A stretch of 64,000 bases of DNA from Verrucomicrobiia bacterium (GCA_030432235.1 JAUIHT010000001.1:496001-560000), one strand, 5' to 3'. Numbered from the stretch's first letter, positions 27,131 to 36,794 are shown. Translations and numbers: made by a program. Notes: generated by a model not told the origin, from the letters alone.

Positions 27131-27330
27131 CATCGTGAGCTAAATAGGCCTCATCGGTCAATCATGCAGCTCTGTTGGTCAAAGATGTTACTCCAGCGGA
27201 CAAAAGAACGACGGCATCGGAGCCCAAAAGTCCCACATCGACAGCCGATGCCCGCTTATAAATCACCGATGGAGCCAGATAAGTGCCCGATGGAGCAACA
27301 TTAGCCATAGATGGTCTAAGGTAATCTGCC
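27131..27330 (-). repeat. Degenerate 21-bp tandem repeat tract (heptapeptide-repeat remnant)
   Basis: The motif CATCG/GATGG recurs at exact multiples of seven: plus-strand CATCG at 27131, 27152, 27215 and 27236 (weaker matches at 27173 and 27194) and GATGG at 27269, 27290 and 27311 minus one base each, i.e. GATGG words 21 bases apart. Read on the minus strand the tract translates into seven-residue units ending in PS (LRPS, VAPS, LAPS) before decaying into stops. It is probably the relic of a heptad-repeat gene. Flanking sequence to 27466 shows no gene. Confidence 0.55.
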
Positions 27331-27466
27331 GCTCAGTTGCAGTTGGCCTCCACAAACTACGCATTCGCCGCTGCTGCAATGTAGCAACAAATGCCTTAGC
27401 ATTGCTACCTGCGATTGCGTCCCTTTCACCGTTGCGCTTGCCACCAAACCCGCTTCCATCGCAGTC

Positions 27467-28147
27467 GTGAAAGCACTGTTAGCGCGGCATCGGATGAAGT
27501 TCAGCCTGGGGCTGGTCCTGCTGATTATCGTGCTGGCGGTGCTGGTGGCCTATGGCGGGCCCATTGGCCACTGGGCTTCCCGAGTTTCCGAGTGGTGCGT
27601 CGACCTGGTGCGGGACGCGCCGTGGTGGGTGTTTTACCTGGGCATGGCGCTGATTCCCATCGCGGGTATCCCCATCGTGCCGTTTTACCTGGCCTCGGGG
27701 GCGGCTTATGGCTTCTGGGGCAGCCTTTTTGGGGTCGGTTTGGCCATCATGCTTAACCTCGTCGTGTCCTATTGGCTCGCGCGCTGGTTGCGGGGGCCGG
27801 TCAGCCGGCTGCTGGCGCGGGCGGGCTGGCGTGTGCCGGAGATTCCGCCGTCCGAATACGTGCCTTTCACCATTCTGGTGCGGCTGACCCCGGGCGCGCC
27901 GTTGATGGTCCAGAATTACATCCTGGGGCTGGCCGGTGCGCCGTTTGCCACCTACCTGCTGGTGTCCTGGGTGGCCGAGATGCTCATCGCCTCCGGCTAT
28001 ATCATCACGGCGGAATCACTATACGCCAAGAATTGGAGTTTTCTTTTTGCGGGAATCGGTCTGATAGTTTTTGTTATCTTACTCACGCGTTTCCTGCGCC
28101 GAAGCATGAAGCGCCGCAACCTACCCGACCTGCAGAAATCCGAATGA
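27467..28147 (+). CDS. TVP38/TMEM64 (VTT-domain) family membrane protein
   Basis: A 226-residue membrane protein with about five helices and the VTT/SNARE-associated domain core: IPIVPFYLASGAAYGFWGSLFGVGLA, then FTILVRLTPGAPLMVQNYILGLAG, matching the conserved FxxxRxxPxxPxxxxNxxxG pattern. DedA-like relatives act in membrane lipid or polyprenyl phosphate flipping. The start is GTG 27467 (a downstream ATG at 27494 is possible). Its stop overlaps the start of the AsmA-like gene by ATGA, so the two are coupled; both families relate to membrane lipid movement. Confidence 0.85.
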   Translation: MKALLARHRMKFSLGLVLLIIVLAVLVAYGGPIGHWASRVSEWCVDLVRDAPWWVFYLGMALIPIAGIPIVPFYLASGAAYGFWGSLFGVGLAIMLNLVVSYWLARWLRGPVSRLLARAGWRVPEIPPSEYVPFTILVRLTPGAPLMVQNYILGLAGAPFATYLLVSWVAEMLIASGYIITAESLYAKNWSFLFAGIGLIVFVILLTRFLRRSMKRRNLPDLQKSE

Positions 28148-31100
28148 AGCCCGTCACCCGTCGCCGCCTGAAAATCGCCTCCGCCGTTATTGGCGTGCTG
28201 ATAGTGGTGGCCATTGTTGTCGCTCTGTTGCCGGGCTTTCAGCGCGGTGTGATTCTGGGGCAATTACAGAAAATAGACCCCGACGCCTCTCTGGAGCGCA
28301 TCCATGTCACCCCGTTTTCCGCCGAGGTGAAAGGGCTGCAGTTACGGACGCCGCAATGGGCCGTCGCGCTGGAGTCGCTCGAAGCGGAGATTTCACCGTG
28401 GAGCCTGCCCTTCAAGCACCTCAAGGTCGAGTCCGCCACGGTCACGGGGCTGGCTGTCGAGATCACCTCGCTGGAGGAGGCCGACGATCTCGATGAGGAA
28501 GAGGATCAGCCTATCCCCGGCCTGCTGGCCCTGACCGAGACCGGCTTCAAGCTCAGCCTCGACAACCTCACGGCTGACGTTGCGGTGACTTTGCCCGAGC
28601 TGGAGACGACGGTCCAGGTGACGGGTGGAGGCCTGGCGCCGGAGGCCACAGGCGCTTTCTCCATCGAACCTTTGACGCTCAACCTTCCCGGTCAGGAGCA
28701 GCTTCGCCGCGTCACCGTGACGGGGACTCTGGAGCTGACCGAGGCCGAACGCGGTGCCATCGACCGCATTGTCTGGGACATGAAAGCGGTGGCCGAGGGC
28801 GCGCTCTTTGACGAAGAGGCCGTCCTGCTTGTCTCCGGTGAGCTGGATGATGCAGGCGCCCCCAACGACGAGGACGATGAGGGTCCGGTGTATCCTCCGG
28901 AGAATTTGAAACTGACGGTTCGCGAGTCCGGGGAGGGTGACAGCCCACTGCTGGACCTCGAGTCGGAACTGGTGGACAACGGCCGCAAGTTCAACGCCAG
29001 CTTTTCCCTGGCCGCTAACAACGCCACGCTGGACCCCTTCGCCCTGGCCCTTGACCTGCCCGAATTCCACGGCACCGGCGAGGGCCACCTGACCTGCGAC
29101 CTTTATTCTCTGGAAGGCGAATCTACCATGCGGCTCGACGCCGAGCTGTCCGAGCTAGAGCGTATTTCGCAGGTGCTCGCGGGGGTCGGCGCGCTTAAAG
29201 TCGAGGAGAACCACGCCCTTACCTTCGACAGCGAAAAAATCGTCCTGAGCGAATTCGCTTTTGCCGTGACCCAGCCCGGCAACGCCACCGTCCTCGATGT
29301 GGCCATCAGCAATCCGCTGACCTTTCGCCTGCTCGACGCCGGAAGCGTCCTGGAAGGCCTCAGCGGGAAATGGCTGACCCTCGCCGTGGAGGTGCCTCTG
29401 GACTGGTTCGACCCGCTGCTGGGCGGCTTCGAGATGGAAGGCGGGGACTTGGCCGGCAAGCTGACTTTCGCCGGCAGCCCTCTCGAAAAGATGACCGTGG
29501 CCGCGCCCGAGCCCCTGCGCGTGGACAACGCTTCTATCTACCGTGACGACACGCAGTTGCTCGACAAGGTGTCGATGCGCCTGACGCCCGCCGCGGAGGT
29601 GGCGCCCAAGCAGATCCGTGTCAGCATGACCGGGGTGCGCATCCAGGCCCGTGGCCAGGACTTGCTGACCAGTGACGCCAAGGCCCTACTAGACCTGACT
29701 GCCCCGGAAGGCTTCCGTGCGGCTATCGACGCGGAGATGGAAGCCTTTGCGCGCGGCATTGTGCAGCAGGAGTTGGAGGCCGAAAAGAAGAGGGACAAGG
29801 AAACGCCGTTCTCAGCGGCGCGTCGTCGCATCGCTGCGGCCAATCAGGCCATGGGGCAGGCCAGCCTTAAGATGACGGTCAAGGCCAGTGCCGTGCCCGA
29901 CCGCCTTACCGCCGAGTCCGTTTCCCTGCGTCTGACCCGGCTCGAGGACAACGAAGCCCTCGCCGACGTTGGGCTGGCTGCGCCGGTGACGGCCGTTTTC
30001 GACGAAGAGGCGGTGTCTTTCGACGGGCTCGACGGCCCCTGGCTGAAAGCGGCTTTTACCGGCATGCCCGTATCCGTGCCGGCTATCTTTGTCGATGACC
30101 TGGACTTGAGCGGGGGAGACATCAAGGGTGCCTTCGTCCTTGGCGCCAACGAGACTCCGGGCGGTTTTCAACTGGAGTTTACGGAACCCCTGAACATCAC
30201 GGCTCTCTCGGTGGCGCGGGAGGAGCAGACGTTACTGAGTGAGGCCGATGTCCATCTCACGGCGAAAATGGATTACCAACCGGGCCGGTTGCAGGTTCAT
30301 CTTGCCGACTTCGTTGCCAGTAGTAACCAGCAGCTCCTGCTGTCTGGAGGCCTGGATTCGGACATTGCCCTGAAGCAGTTCCAGCCACAGCGGGTAACTT
30401 TTCGCGGAACGGGTCGCGCGGGGCTGAATGGCCTGCTGGCCCAGCCGCTTCTGAAGCCCTACCTGGTCAAGCCGCTGTCGCAACCCATCGTCGCCACGAT
30501 GGCCGTCGATGGCGAAAGTGACTTGAAGAGCCTTAAATTGTCGCGCCTGGAAGGTGCGGTCGTCGTGCAGGATGGCGCGGAGCTGGCGAACTTCAAAGCG
30601 GTGGATGATTTTGTTGTCACGCAGTTGGCCATGGACGGTTTGCCTGCCGCGCTGGAGTCCGTGCAGGGCAGCGGCACGCTGATGTCGCGTGGCTTCCCGC
30701 TTTGGTTGCCGTTGAGCTTCGTCCAGGCGGATCCCTGGTTGGTCACCTCCGGCACGGTTGACAGCGCCTTTAATTGGCAGGTGGGGCAGGGCAAGGCAAC
30801 ACTCACGCCGACTGAGGATTTGAAGGTGAACGCGCTTGGTGTCAGTAAGGCGGCCAAGCCTTTCCTGGAAAAAGTATCCGTCGAAACGCGGCCCTCGATT
30901 GCCCTGACGGGGCAGGACGCCAAGGTTACTGTGGATGCCATCCGTCTGAGTGCCGCCGGGGCGGAACCCCTCACGGGCGATCTGGCGACGACCGTGGCTT
31001 TTGAAAAGGACTTCCCTGTACAAAGCCTGGCCGCGCACATGAGCGGGCCAGTTGCCCCTTGGTTCCGTCAGCCGCTGATGCCGAAAAACGCGCTCAGTGG

Positions 31101-32682
31101 CGGGGCCTTGAATGCCTCCGCCAAGGTAGCAGGGGACGGCAAGGCGTCCTTTGACGCTTCGCTCGACAACGTGGCCTTCGGCGGCAAGACGCCCTACATC
31201 AAGTCGGCCTATGCGGAAGGCAGCGTGCAGATTAACACCGGTGGGTTGAAAATCACCGGCACGGTGCCTGCCACCCTCGAAACGGTGGATGGCACCACCG
31301 ATGCCAAGACGGAGTTCACCTATATCGTTGAGAACGGCGAACCTTCGTCTACGCTGGTGGTCAACGGCAAGCTCCTCCGCCTGGCGGATTTCCAGCACAT
31401 CGCGCGGGCCTTCGTCCCTGTGGTTCAAGTCAAAGCGGGTAAGCACAAGAAGACGGAATTGCCTGGCGGTTTGTCCGAGGCGGGTACGCGGGAGAAGTTG
31501 CCGCCCTACGAGCAGGAGGCCGCCGAGCACGGCGCGCATCCGCAAAAAAGTGTGGCTGCCGCCGAAAACAAATCGAGGGAGGAGGCCACGGAAGAAGCCG
31601 AGGATGAACCCGCGCCCGAGGAGATTGACTTTGCCAAGCTGAGTGAGGAGGCGGCCAAGCCCAAGGCTACCGATCCGGACAAGGAGCCTTTCTGGAAGGA
31701 TTTGCCGCATACCGCCGTCGGCTTCCGCTTTGAGGAAGTGCTGTACCGTGGTTACGTACGCTTTAGCGAGGTCGCGGGCGAGGCCACGGCCCACCGCGAG
31801 TACCTGAGTCTTGACGCCTTTTCCGCGCGCTTCCACGAAGCCTCCATCGAGGCCAAGAGCCGCCTCGACTGGAACGAGGACGCCATGCCCAAGCCATATG
31901 CTCTGCAAAGCAATGCGCAGGTCAAAGACTTCGACTTGAGTGCCTTCTTCGGCGAGCTGGTACCGGGCGAAAAGCCGCGCGTTGAGGGGCTCTTTAGAAT
32001 GAGCGCCGATGCCGGGGGGAGCTTTCCATCGGTTCCGCAGGCACGTAATTTCGTAACTTTCGCCCTCGACCTCGAGAGCCGCAGTGGACTGTTTCGCGCC
32101 ATTCCGCCCAACAGCGGCCTCGCGCAGACTACTTCCGGCACGGCGGCCTTTTTCGGCGAGGTTTTTTCCTACGTGCCGACCAGCGTGCTCGGTATGGGAA
32201 CGCTGTCGCGACTGGTCTCCTACATGCGTGAAGTACCCTACAAGCTTGTCTCGCTCAACATCGTGCGTGAGACAGACCTCAATATACGCATCGAGCGCAT
32301 GGAGGTGCGTAGCGACCAGATGCTCATCCTCGGGCGCGGCGGCATCCTCTACGAGGAGGATGTCGACCTGCTCGATCAGCGCTTCGACCTCACTGCCGCC
32401 ATGGATGCTCGCGGGGAGTTTGCTGCCATCCTCAGTGGCCTGGGGCTGCTGACCGACAAGCCTGCGGGCAACAACTTCTGGCGCGGCTTCGACTTCCGCA
32501 TCTGGGGTTCGCTGGCCAAGCCGAAGACGAACTTTGACAACATCGTTACGCAGGCCAGCTCCGGTACGCTGACGCGCAACGTGACCAACCCCTTCCACGG
32601 CATCTGGAGCAACATCAAGTACGGTGGCGAGGGGCCCGAGCCGGAGGACGAATCCGGGCCGCCCGCCAAGGACCAGCCGTGA
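28144..32682 (+). CDS. Very large AsmA-like (TamB/AsmA-type) envelope protein
   Basis: A 1,512-residue protein with a cytoplasmic MKPVTRRRLK start, one membrane helix (IASAVIGVLIVVAIVVALL) and a long repetitive beta-strand-rich periplasmic part with alternating short strands (LRVDNASIYRD, LTADVAVTLPE), the pattern of AsmA-family beta-groove proteins that carry phospholipids between membranes. A charged Glu/Ala/Lys-rich insert lies at about 1,100-1,180. The C-terminal AsmA_2-like region includes SVLGMGTLSRLVSYMREVPYKLV, ILGRGGILYEEDVDLLDQRFDL and IWGSLAKPKTNFDN. ATG 28144 overlaps the TVP38 stop, and its own stop overlaps the menC start. Confidence 0.85.
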   Translation: MKPVTRRRLKIASAVIGVLIVVAIVVALLPGFQRGVILGQLQKIDPDASLERIHVTPFSAEVKGLQLRTPQWAVALESLEAEISPWSLPFKHLKVESATVTGLAVEITSLEEADDLDEEEDQPIPGLLALTETGFKLSLDNLTADVAVTLPELETTVQVTGGGLAPEATGAFSIEPLTLNLPGQEQLRRVTVTGTLELTEAERGAIDRIVWDMKAVAEGALFDEEAVLLVSGELDDAGAPNDEDDEGPVYPPENLKLTVRESGEGDSPLLDLESELVDNGRKFNASFSLAANNATLDPFALALDLPEFHGTGEGHLTCDLYSLEGESTMRLDAELSELERISQVLAGVGALKVEENHALTFDSEKIVLSEFAFAVTQPGNATVLDVAISNPLTFRLLDAGSVLEGLSGKWLTLAVEVPLDWFDPLLGGFEMEGGDLAGKLTFAGSPLEKMTVAAPEPLRVDNASIYRDDTQLLDKVSMRLTPAAEVAPKQIRVSMTGVRIQARGQDLLTSDAKALLDLTAPEGFRAAIDAEMEAFARGIVQQELEAEKKRDKETPFSAARRRIAAANQAMGQASLKMTVKASAVPDRLTAESVSLRLTRLEDNEALADVGLAAPVTAVFDEEAVSFDGLDGPWLKAAFTGMPVSVPAIFVDDLDLSGGDIKGAFVLGANETPGGFQLEFTEPLNITALSVAREEQTLLSEADVHLTAKMDYQPGRLQVHLADFVASSNQQLLLSGGLDSDIALKQFQPQRVTFRGTGRAGLNGLLAQPLLKPYLVKPLSQPIVATMAVDGESDLKSLKLSRLEGAVVVQDGAELANFKAVDDFVVTQLAMDGLPAALESVQGSGTLMSRGFPLWLPLSFVQADPWLVTSGTVDSAFNWQVGQGKATLTPTEDLKVNALGVSKAAKPFLEKVSVETRPSIALTGQDAKVTVDAIRLSAAGAEPLTGDLATTVAFEKDFPVQSLAAHMSGPVAPWFRQPLMPKNALSGGALNASAKVAGDGKASFDASLDNVAFGGKTPYIKSAYAEGSVQINTGGLKITGTVPATLETVDGTTDAKTEFTYIVENGEPSSTLVVNGKLLRLADFQHIARAFVPVVQVKAGKHKKTELPGGLSEAGTREKLPPYEQEAAEHGAHPQKSVAAAENKSREEATEEAEDEPAPEEIDFAKLSEEAAKPKATDPDKEPFWKDLPHTAVGFRFEEVLYRGYVRFSEVAGEATAHREYLSLDAFSARFHEASIEAKSRLDWNEDAMPKPYALQSNAQVKDFDLSAFFGELVPGEKPRVEGLFRMSADAGGSFPSVPQARNFVTFALDLESRSGLFRAIPPNSGLAQTTSGTAAFFGEVFSYVPTSVLGMGTLSRLVSYMREVPYKLVSLNIVRETDLNIRIERMEVRSDQMLILGRGGILYEEDVDLLDQRFDLTAAMDARGEFAAILSGLGLLTDKPAGNNFWRGFDFRIWGSLAKPKTNFDNIVTQASSGTLTRNVTNPFHGIWSNIKYGGEGPEPEDESGPPAKDQP

Positions 32683-33659
32683 GTGCCCGCTTGCAGTGGA
32701 GGCGCTACCGGCGTGCCTTCCGTGCTCCGCTGCAGGTCAGCGGACGAACTTGGTTCGAGCGTGAGGGCATCATCATTCGCCTGGATAAGGACGACGGCTC
32801 GGTTGGTTTCGGGGAGATTGCACCAGTGCCCTGGTTCCCGGTGGAGTGCCTCGAAGAAGCAGGTGTTTTTCTGGATTCGCTGGGCGGCGTTTATGACGGT
32901 TCGAAAATCGAGACGCTTCCCTGCACGTCGTTTGCCCTCGGGTGCGCCATGAGGCCTCCTGCTGCCACGTCCACCGAGCCGTTGCCCTGCTCCGCGCTCT
33001 TGCCGGCGGGGGAGGCGGCAGTTGAAACAGCGCGCCTGGCGCTCGATGCCGGTTATACGACTTTGAAGTGGAAGATCGGCGTGCTTGAGCCGGAGCGTGA
33101 ATGGAAACTGGCGGGGGCGTTGCTCGACTGTATTACGGACGTGATACAGTTGAGGTTGGACGCCAACGGGGGGTTGACGACCGACTCGTTGCGTGGGTGG
33201 GGGAGGGTGCTCTCCGGCGCGCCGGTGGAATTTATGGAGCAACCTTTGCCCATGGGCAGAGAACAGGAGGCGGTGGACCTCTGCGCGGAGGCGGGCCTGC
33301 CCCTGGCCTTCGACGAGTCCGCCTGTACAATGACCGCGCTGAGGGAGTTGTCGGCGCGCTTTCCGGAGGTGACTTATGTGATCAAGCCGAGTCAGGCGGG
33401 CGATCCGGGTTCGCTGTGTGATTTCCTCGCGGGTAGTCCGAAGCTCAAACGTGTTTACTCCTCGGCTTTCGAAAGCGCGATCGGCTTCCAGGCTGTCTGG
33501 CATCTGGCGGCCTCCGACAAGCAGTCTTCCGGCGCGTGTGGTTTTGGCACGGATGCTTATTTTGAAGACGACGGTTTCGGTGTGCAGAGCACGGCTCCTC
33601 TCTTGGAGTCATCGCTGATGACCGATGAAAGGCTGGAGGCGTTATGGAAGCGTCTATAA
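32679..33659 (+). CDS. menC: o-Succinylbenzoate synthase
   Basis: MenC, an enolase-superfamily dehydratase of menaquinone synthesis. The barrel residues are visible: the Lys pair in TLKWKIG, metal ligands in LRLDANGGL, EFMEQPL and LAFDESA, and the second catalytic Lys in TYVIKPSQAGD. The 326-residue length fits. It begins with GTG overlapping the TGA of the AsmA-like gene and overlaps menE by 16 bases, so it is tightly coupled. This shows the classical (o-succinylbenzoate) menaquinone route, at least in part. Confidence 0.9.
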   Translation: MSARLQWRRYRRAFRAPLQVSGRTWFEREGIIIRLDKDDGSVGFGEIAPVPWFPVECLEEAGVFLDSLGGVYDGSKIETLPCTSFALGCAMRPPAATSTEPLPCSALLPAGEAAVETARLALDAGYTTLKWKIGVLEPEREWKLAGALLDCITDVIQLRLDANGGLTTDSLRGWGRVLSGAPVEFMEQPLPMGREQEAVDLCAEAGLPLAFDESACTMTALRELSARFPEVTYVIKPSQAGDPGSLCDFLAGSPKLKRVYSSAFESAIGFQAVWHLAASDKQSSGACGFGTDAYFEDDGFGVQSTAPLLESSLMTDERLEALWKRL

Positions 33660-34960
33660 CCAGTTTTCGCGAGCGGCTACGCGCTCCATGGATCGTTGGC
33701 ACCGACCCGGCGGCATCCCTGGCGGCTTTTGACCAAGCGGTGGAAACGCTTTCGGCCAAAGGCGGTCCGGTGGTGATTGGGCTGCGCGATGACCCGTCGT
33801 TTCTCTGGCACACGCTCGCGGCGTTGGCCTTGCGGCGACCTTGCATTCTCGCCACGGGCTCCTGGCCCGCCGATATGCTCCGCGAGCTGCGGCTTCCCGT
33901 GGATACGGTCCTTGGTGACATTCCCTGGCTTTCCTATCAGGAGAGGCAGAAAAAAGTGTCTTTGCCTTCGGGGGCTTTATTAATAGCCACCGGCGGCAGC
34001 GGGGGAAGGTTGCGCTTTGCCCGGCATGACTGGAAGACGCTGCTGGTTGCTGTCGAGGGCTATCGGCAATTTTGGCAGGCAGAGTGCATTGATGTGGTCA
34101 ATGTGCTGCCGCTGCACCATGTCGGCGGGCTTGTCCCGGCGATGCGCAGTTTTGTGACGGGTGGGCAAGTTGTGCTGACGGTCTGGAAGGAGGTCGAAGC
34201 CGGTACGTTCCCGGTGTTGCCTTCGCCCAATACCCACATCTCACTTGTGCCGACTCAACTCACGCGTTTGCTGGCATCAGAGGCGGCCTGTGAGTGGCTG
34301 CGTGGCTTCGGCGTGGTCTTGATTGGGGGAGCGATGGCATCGGCGGTTTTGCTGGAAGAGGCCATGACGGCGGGCGTCCGGCTGAATCTCGCGTATGGGA
34401 TGACTGAAGCCTTGGGCACGGTTGCGATTCAGAGGACCGTATTTCCGCCGACCAAGGAGGCCCATCGTGGGGCGTCTCCTTGGGCTGATGTTTTACCGCA
34501 CTGGCACGTTCAAGTCGTTAAAAGGGAGGTCCAGCTTGCCGGTGAGGCACTTTTCAAAGGTTACTTGCCGGGTGAGACGCGCACGGACGACTGGCACGCT
34601 ACCGGCGATATTGGGAGCATGACGTCGGATGGGCGATTGGTTGTCTTTGGTCGCAAAGACCGCATCATTATTACCGGCGGGGAGAAGGTGAACCCCATTC
34701 TGGTCGAGGAGGCCCTGCGCTCAACAGGCTTGTGTCGCGATGTTGCCGTGTTTGGAGTGGAGGATGCGGAATGGGGGCAGCGCGTCGTTGCTGTGCTGGA
34801 AGGCGAACCGATCGACGCCACACGACTTAGCGCTTCTCTTCGCTCAAAACTCCCCGCTTTTACCATTCCGAAGGCCTACCGCTTCGTGGAAAAGCTGCCG
34901 CGTAACTCAGTGGGAAAGCTGGATGTGGAGGTACTGCAAAGCCTGGCGGGTAAAGCCTGA
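33644..34960 (+). CDS. menE: o-Succinylbenzoate-CoA ligase
   Basis: A 438-residue adenylate-forming enzyme activating o-succinylbenzoate with CoA. Motifs: the phosphate loop is ATGGSGGRLRFARH, a variant of the usual STGTTGxPK; YGMTEALGT; TGDIGSMTSDGRLVVFGRKDRIIITGGEKVNP; and the C-terminal catalytic Lys in PRNSVGKLD. It is short and divergent for the family, so a related acyl-CoA ligase would be possible, but the overlap with menC makes MenE the best call. Intergenic space to the GSCFA gene is 47 bases. Confidence 0.87.
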   Translation: MEASITSFRERLRAPWIVGTDPAASLAAFDQAVETLSAKGGPVVIGLRDDPSFLWHTLAALALRRPCILATGSWPADMLRELRLPVDTVLGDIPWLSYQERQKKVSLPSGALLIATGGSGGRLRFARHDWKTLLVAVEGYRQFWQAECIDVVNVLPLHHVGGLVPAMRSFVTGGQVVLTVWKEVEAGTFPVLPSPNTHISLVPTQLTRLLASEAACEWLRGFGVVLIGGAMASAVLLEEAMTAGVRLNLAYGMTEALGTVAIQRTVFPPTKEAHRGASPWADVLPHWHVQVVKREVQLAGEALFKGYLPGETRTDDWHATGDIGSMTSDGRLVVFGRKDRIIITGGEKVNPILVEEALRSTGLCRDVAVFGVEDAEWGQRVVAVLEGEPIDATRLSASLRSKLPAFTIPKAYRFVEKLPRNSVGKLDVEVLQSLAGKA

Positions 34961-35007
34961 TTCATCTTTGTACTGGACCAGCCTCTTGAATGCCATAAAA
35001 CGCCCCT

Positions 35008-36069
35008 ATGGATAGTCCACAGGGTAAGCCAAAACACCCTTACAAGAATTTGCCGAAACATTGTTTTTGGAAAAATGTAGCCGCAGGTCGCCATCCGATG
35101 GAGATTACGGATTGGTACATCGGTAAATATAAGATTACCAATAAGGTTATTGCGACGGCAGGCAGTTGCTTTGCCCAGCATATCGGGCGGCACCTGTATA
35201 AAAACGGGTTTCGTTATCTGGATACCGAGCCGCCTCCTTCTTTCATGAAGCGGGAACGTCACAACGACTTTGGCTACGGCATATACTCCGCCCGCTACGG
35301 TAACATTTATACGGCTAAGCAGCTATTACAGCTTTTTGACCGGGCACATGGTGAATATGTGCCCGAGGAGCTCTACTGGGAAAAAGACGGCGGGTATGTC
35401 GACCCTTTCCGACCCACCATCGAGCCCAAGCCTTTTGTGGACAAGGACGAGCTCGATGCGCAGCGGAATTACCACTTGTCTTTTGTACGTGAGATTTTCA
35501 CCAAGGCACATATCTTTGTGTTTACTCTGGGGCTGACCGAAGGTTGGGTGAACAAGAATGACGGAGCGGTATATCCTGTGGCGCCCGGAGTCTCAGGCGG
35601 CAGCTACGATCCGAAGAAGTACTTCTTCAAAAACTTTCGCTTCAATGAAATCCAGGCGGACCTGATCAAGTTTATGGAGAAGGTCAAGACCATCAACCCG
35701 GCGATGCGTTTCCTCTTCACCGTGTCGCCGGTTCCTCTTATGGCGACGGCGACGAATCAGAATGTCATCGTAGCGACTTCGTATTCCAAGAGCGTGCTGC
35801 GGGCTGTCGCGGGTACCCTGGCCGAGCGCTACAAGTTTGTGGATTATTTTCCTTCCTACGAAATCATCACCACGCACGTAAATCAGGGTATGTTTTACAA
35901 CCCTGACAAGCGTACCATCGCGGACTACGGTGTTGAACATGTCATGAGTCAGTTCTTCAAGGCACACCCCCCGCCGCGAAGAGCTAAAAAGAGACCGGTT
36001 GAGGAAGACGACGCATTCGATGTTCAATGCGATGAAGAACTGTTGGAGGCATTTGGAGAAAAAGCATGA
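35008..36069 (+). CDS. GSCFA-domain protein
   Basis: A 353-residue protein of the GSCFA family, which was named for the motif seen here in IATAGSCFAQHIGRHL and which is related to SGNH/GDSL hydrolases. TLGLTEGWVNK and FTVSPVPLMATATNQNV are further conserved stretches. These enzymes are thought to act on polysaccharide acyl groups, but no substrate is known here. It overlaps the following SGNH-like gene by ATGA. Base composition is lower in GC than that of menE or proS, hinting at acquisition as a two-gene unit. Confidence 0.85.
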   Translation: MDSPQGKPKHPYKNLPKHCFWKNVAAGRHPMEITDWYIGKYKITNKVIATAGSCFAQHIGRHLYKNGFRYLDTEPPPSFMKRERHNDFGYGIYSARYGNIYTAKQLLQLFDRAHGEYVPEELYWEKDGGYVDPFRPTIEPKPFVDKDELDAQRNYHLSFVREIFTKAHIFVFTLGLTEGWVNKNDGAVYPVAPGVSGGSYDPKKYFFKNFRFNEIQADLIKFMEKVKTINPAMRFLFTVSPVPLMATATNQNVIVATSYSKSVLRAVAGTLAERYKFVDYFPSYEIITTHVNQGMFYNPDKRTIADYGVEHVMSQFFKAHPPPRRAKKRPVEEDDAFDVQCDEELLEAFGEKA

Positions 36070-36788
36070 AACTATTCATTACAGGCGACTCCCACATAGC
36101 GGCAATAAAACGGGGCTACCATATCCTCAAAGGGCAGAACGACAGCTTTGGGGGACTGGAGATCGTGTTCATGCGTACGGACAGCGAGATGCGAAAGTCC
36201 ATGTATATCGATGCGCTTACACCGAAACTGCCGAAGTATATTTCGCTTTATCTGCGTGAGTTGAGAAAGCTGAAGCTGGAGTTCCATAACCCGGATATGT
36301 GGGTCGGCTTATCCGGGCCCATGATGGACTCGTTCGTGACACGGCGTCCGGATTTGGATAAATACGCCTTTTCAGATGCCGATACGGAGGGCATTCCCGT
36401 CTCCAAAGCCATGCGAGAAGCGATTGTTCTGGATGATCAGCATCATCATCTGGAGCTCATCCGCGAACTCAAAAAAGCGGGGGCCAAGGTGTTTGTTATC
36501 GAAGCGCCGCTACCGTTCCTGGAATTGTACGAGAAGCTCAATTTGCCCCCGGAAAAAAAGGTGGTGCCGTTCAGTCAGCTTTATCGTCAGCGGGTCAAAC
36601 AAGCTCTTGCGGAGATGGACGTACCTCTGATTGAAATACCCGAGCACTGCGTCAATGACCGGGGAGGTATGAAAATCGAGTACCATGTGGGCAAAGAAGA
36701 CGACTTCCATCATTGCTCACCGGAGTACGGTGTGCTGATGCTGAAAAAGATCATCGATCATTTTACCAAAGTTACGAGCACAGCGTAG
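36066..36788 (+). CDS. SGNH-like hydrolase, partner of the GSCFA protein
   Basis: A 240-residue protein with an N-terminal block-I motif FITGDSHIAAIKRG (GDS with the nucleophilic Ser) and a C-terminal block-V-like EDDFHHCSPEYG with Asp and His in DxxH spacing, together a plausible Ser-His-Asp triad. The middle FHNPDMWVGLSGPMMDSF may contain blocks II/III, but the Gly and Asn are not clear. No signal peptide. It overlaps the GSCFA gene by four bases, so the pair probably acts on the same substrate. Confidence 0.7.
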   Translation: MKLFITGDSHIAAIKRGYHILKGQNDSFGGLEIVFMRTDSEMRKSMYIDALTPKLPKYISLYLRELRKLKLEFHNPDMWVGLSGPMMDSFVTRRPDLDKYAFSDADTEGIPVSKAMREAIVLDDQHHHLELIRELKKAGAKVFVIEAPLPFLELYEKLNLPPEKKVVPFSQLYRQRVKQALAEMDVPLIEIPEHCVNDRGGMKIEYHVGKEDDFHHCSPEYGVLMLKKIIDHFTKVTSTA

Positions 36789-36794
36789 GCCGGC

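Noticed and set aside
30232-32598. 788-codon open frame on the minus strand
   Set aside because: It lies opposite the AsmA-like gene; its product is Arg/Gln/His-rich without any domain, as expected of an antisense shadow in GC-rich DNA.
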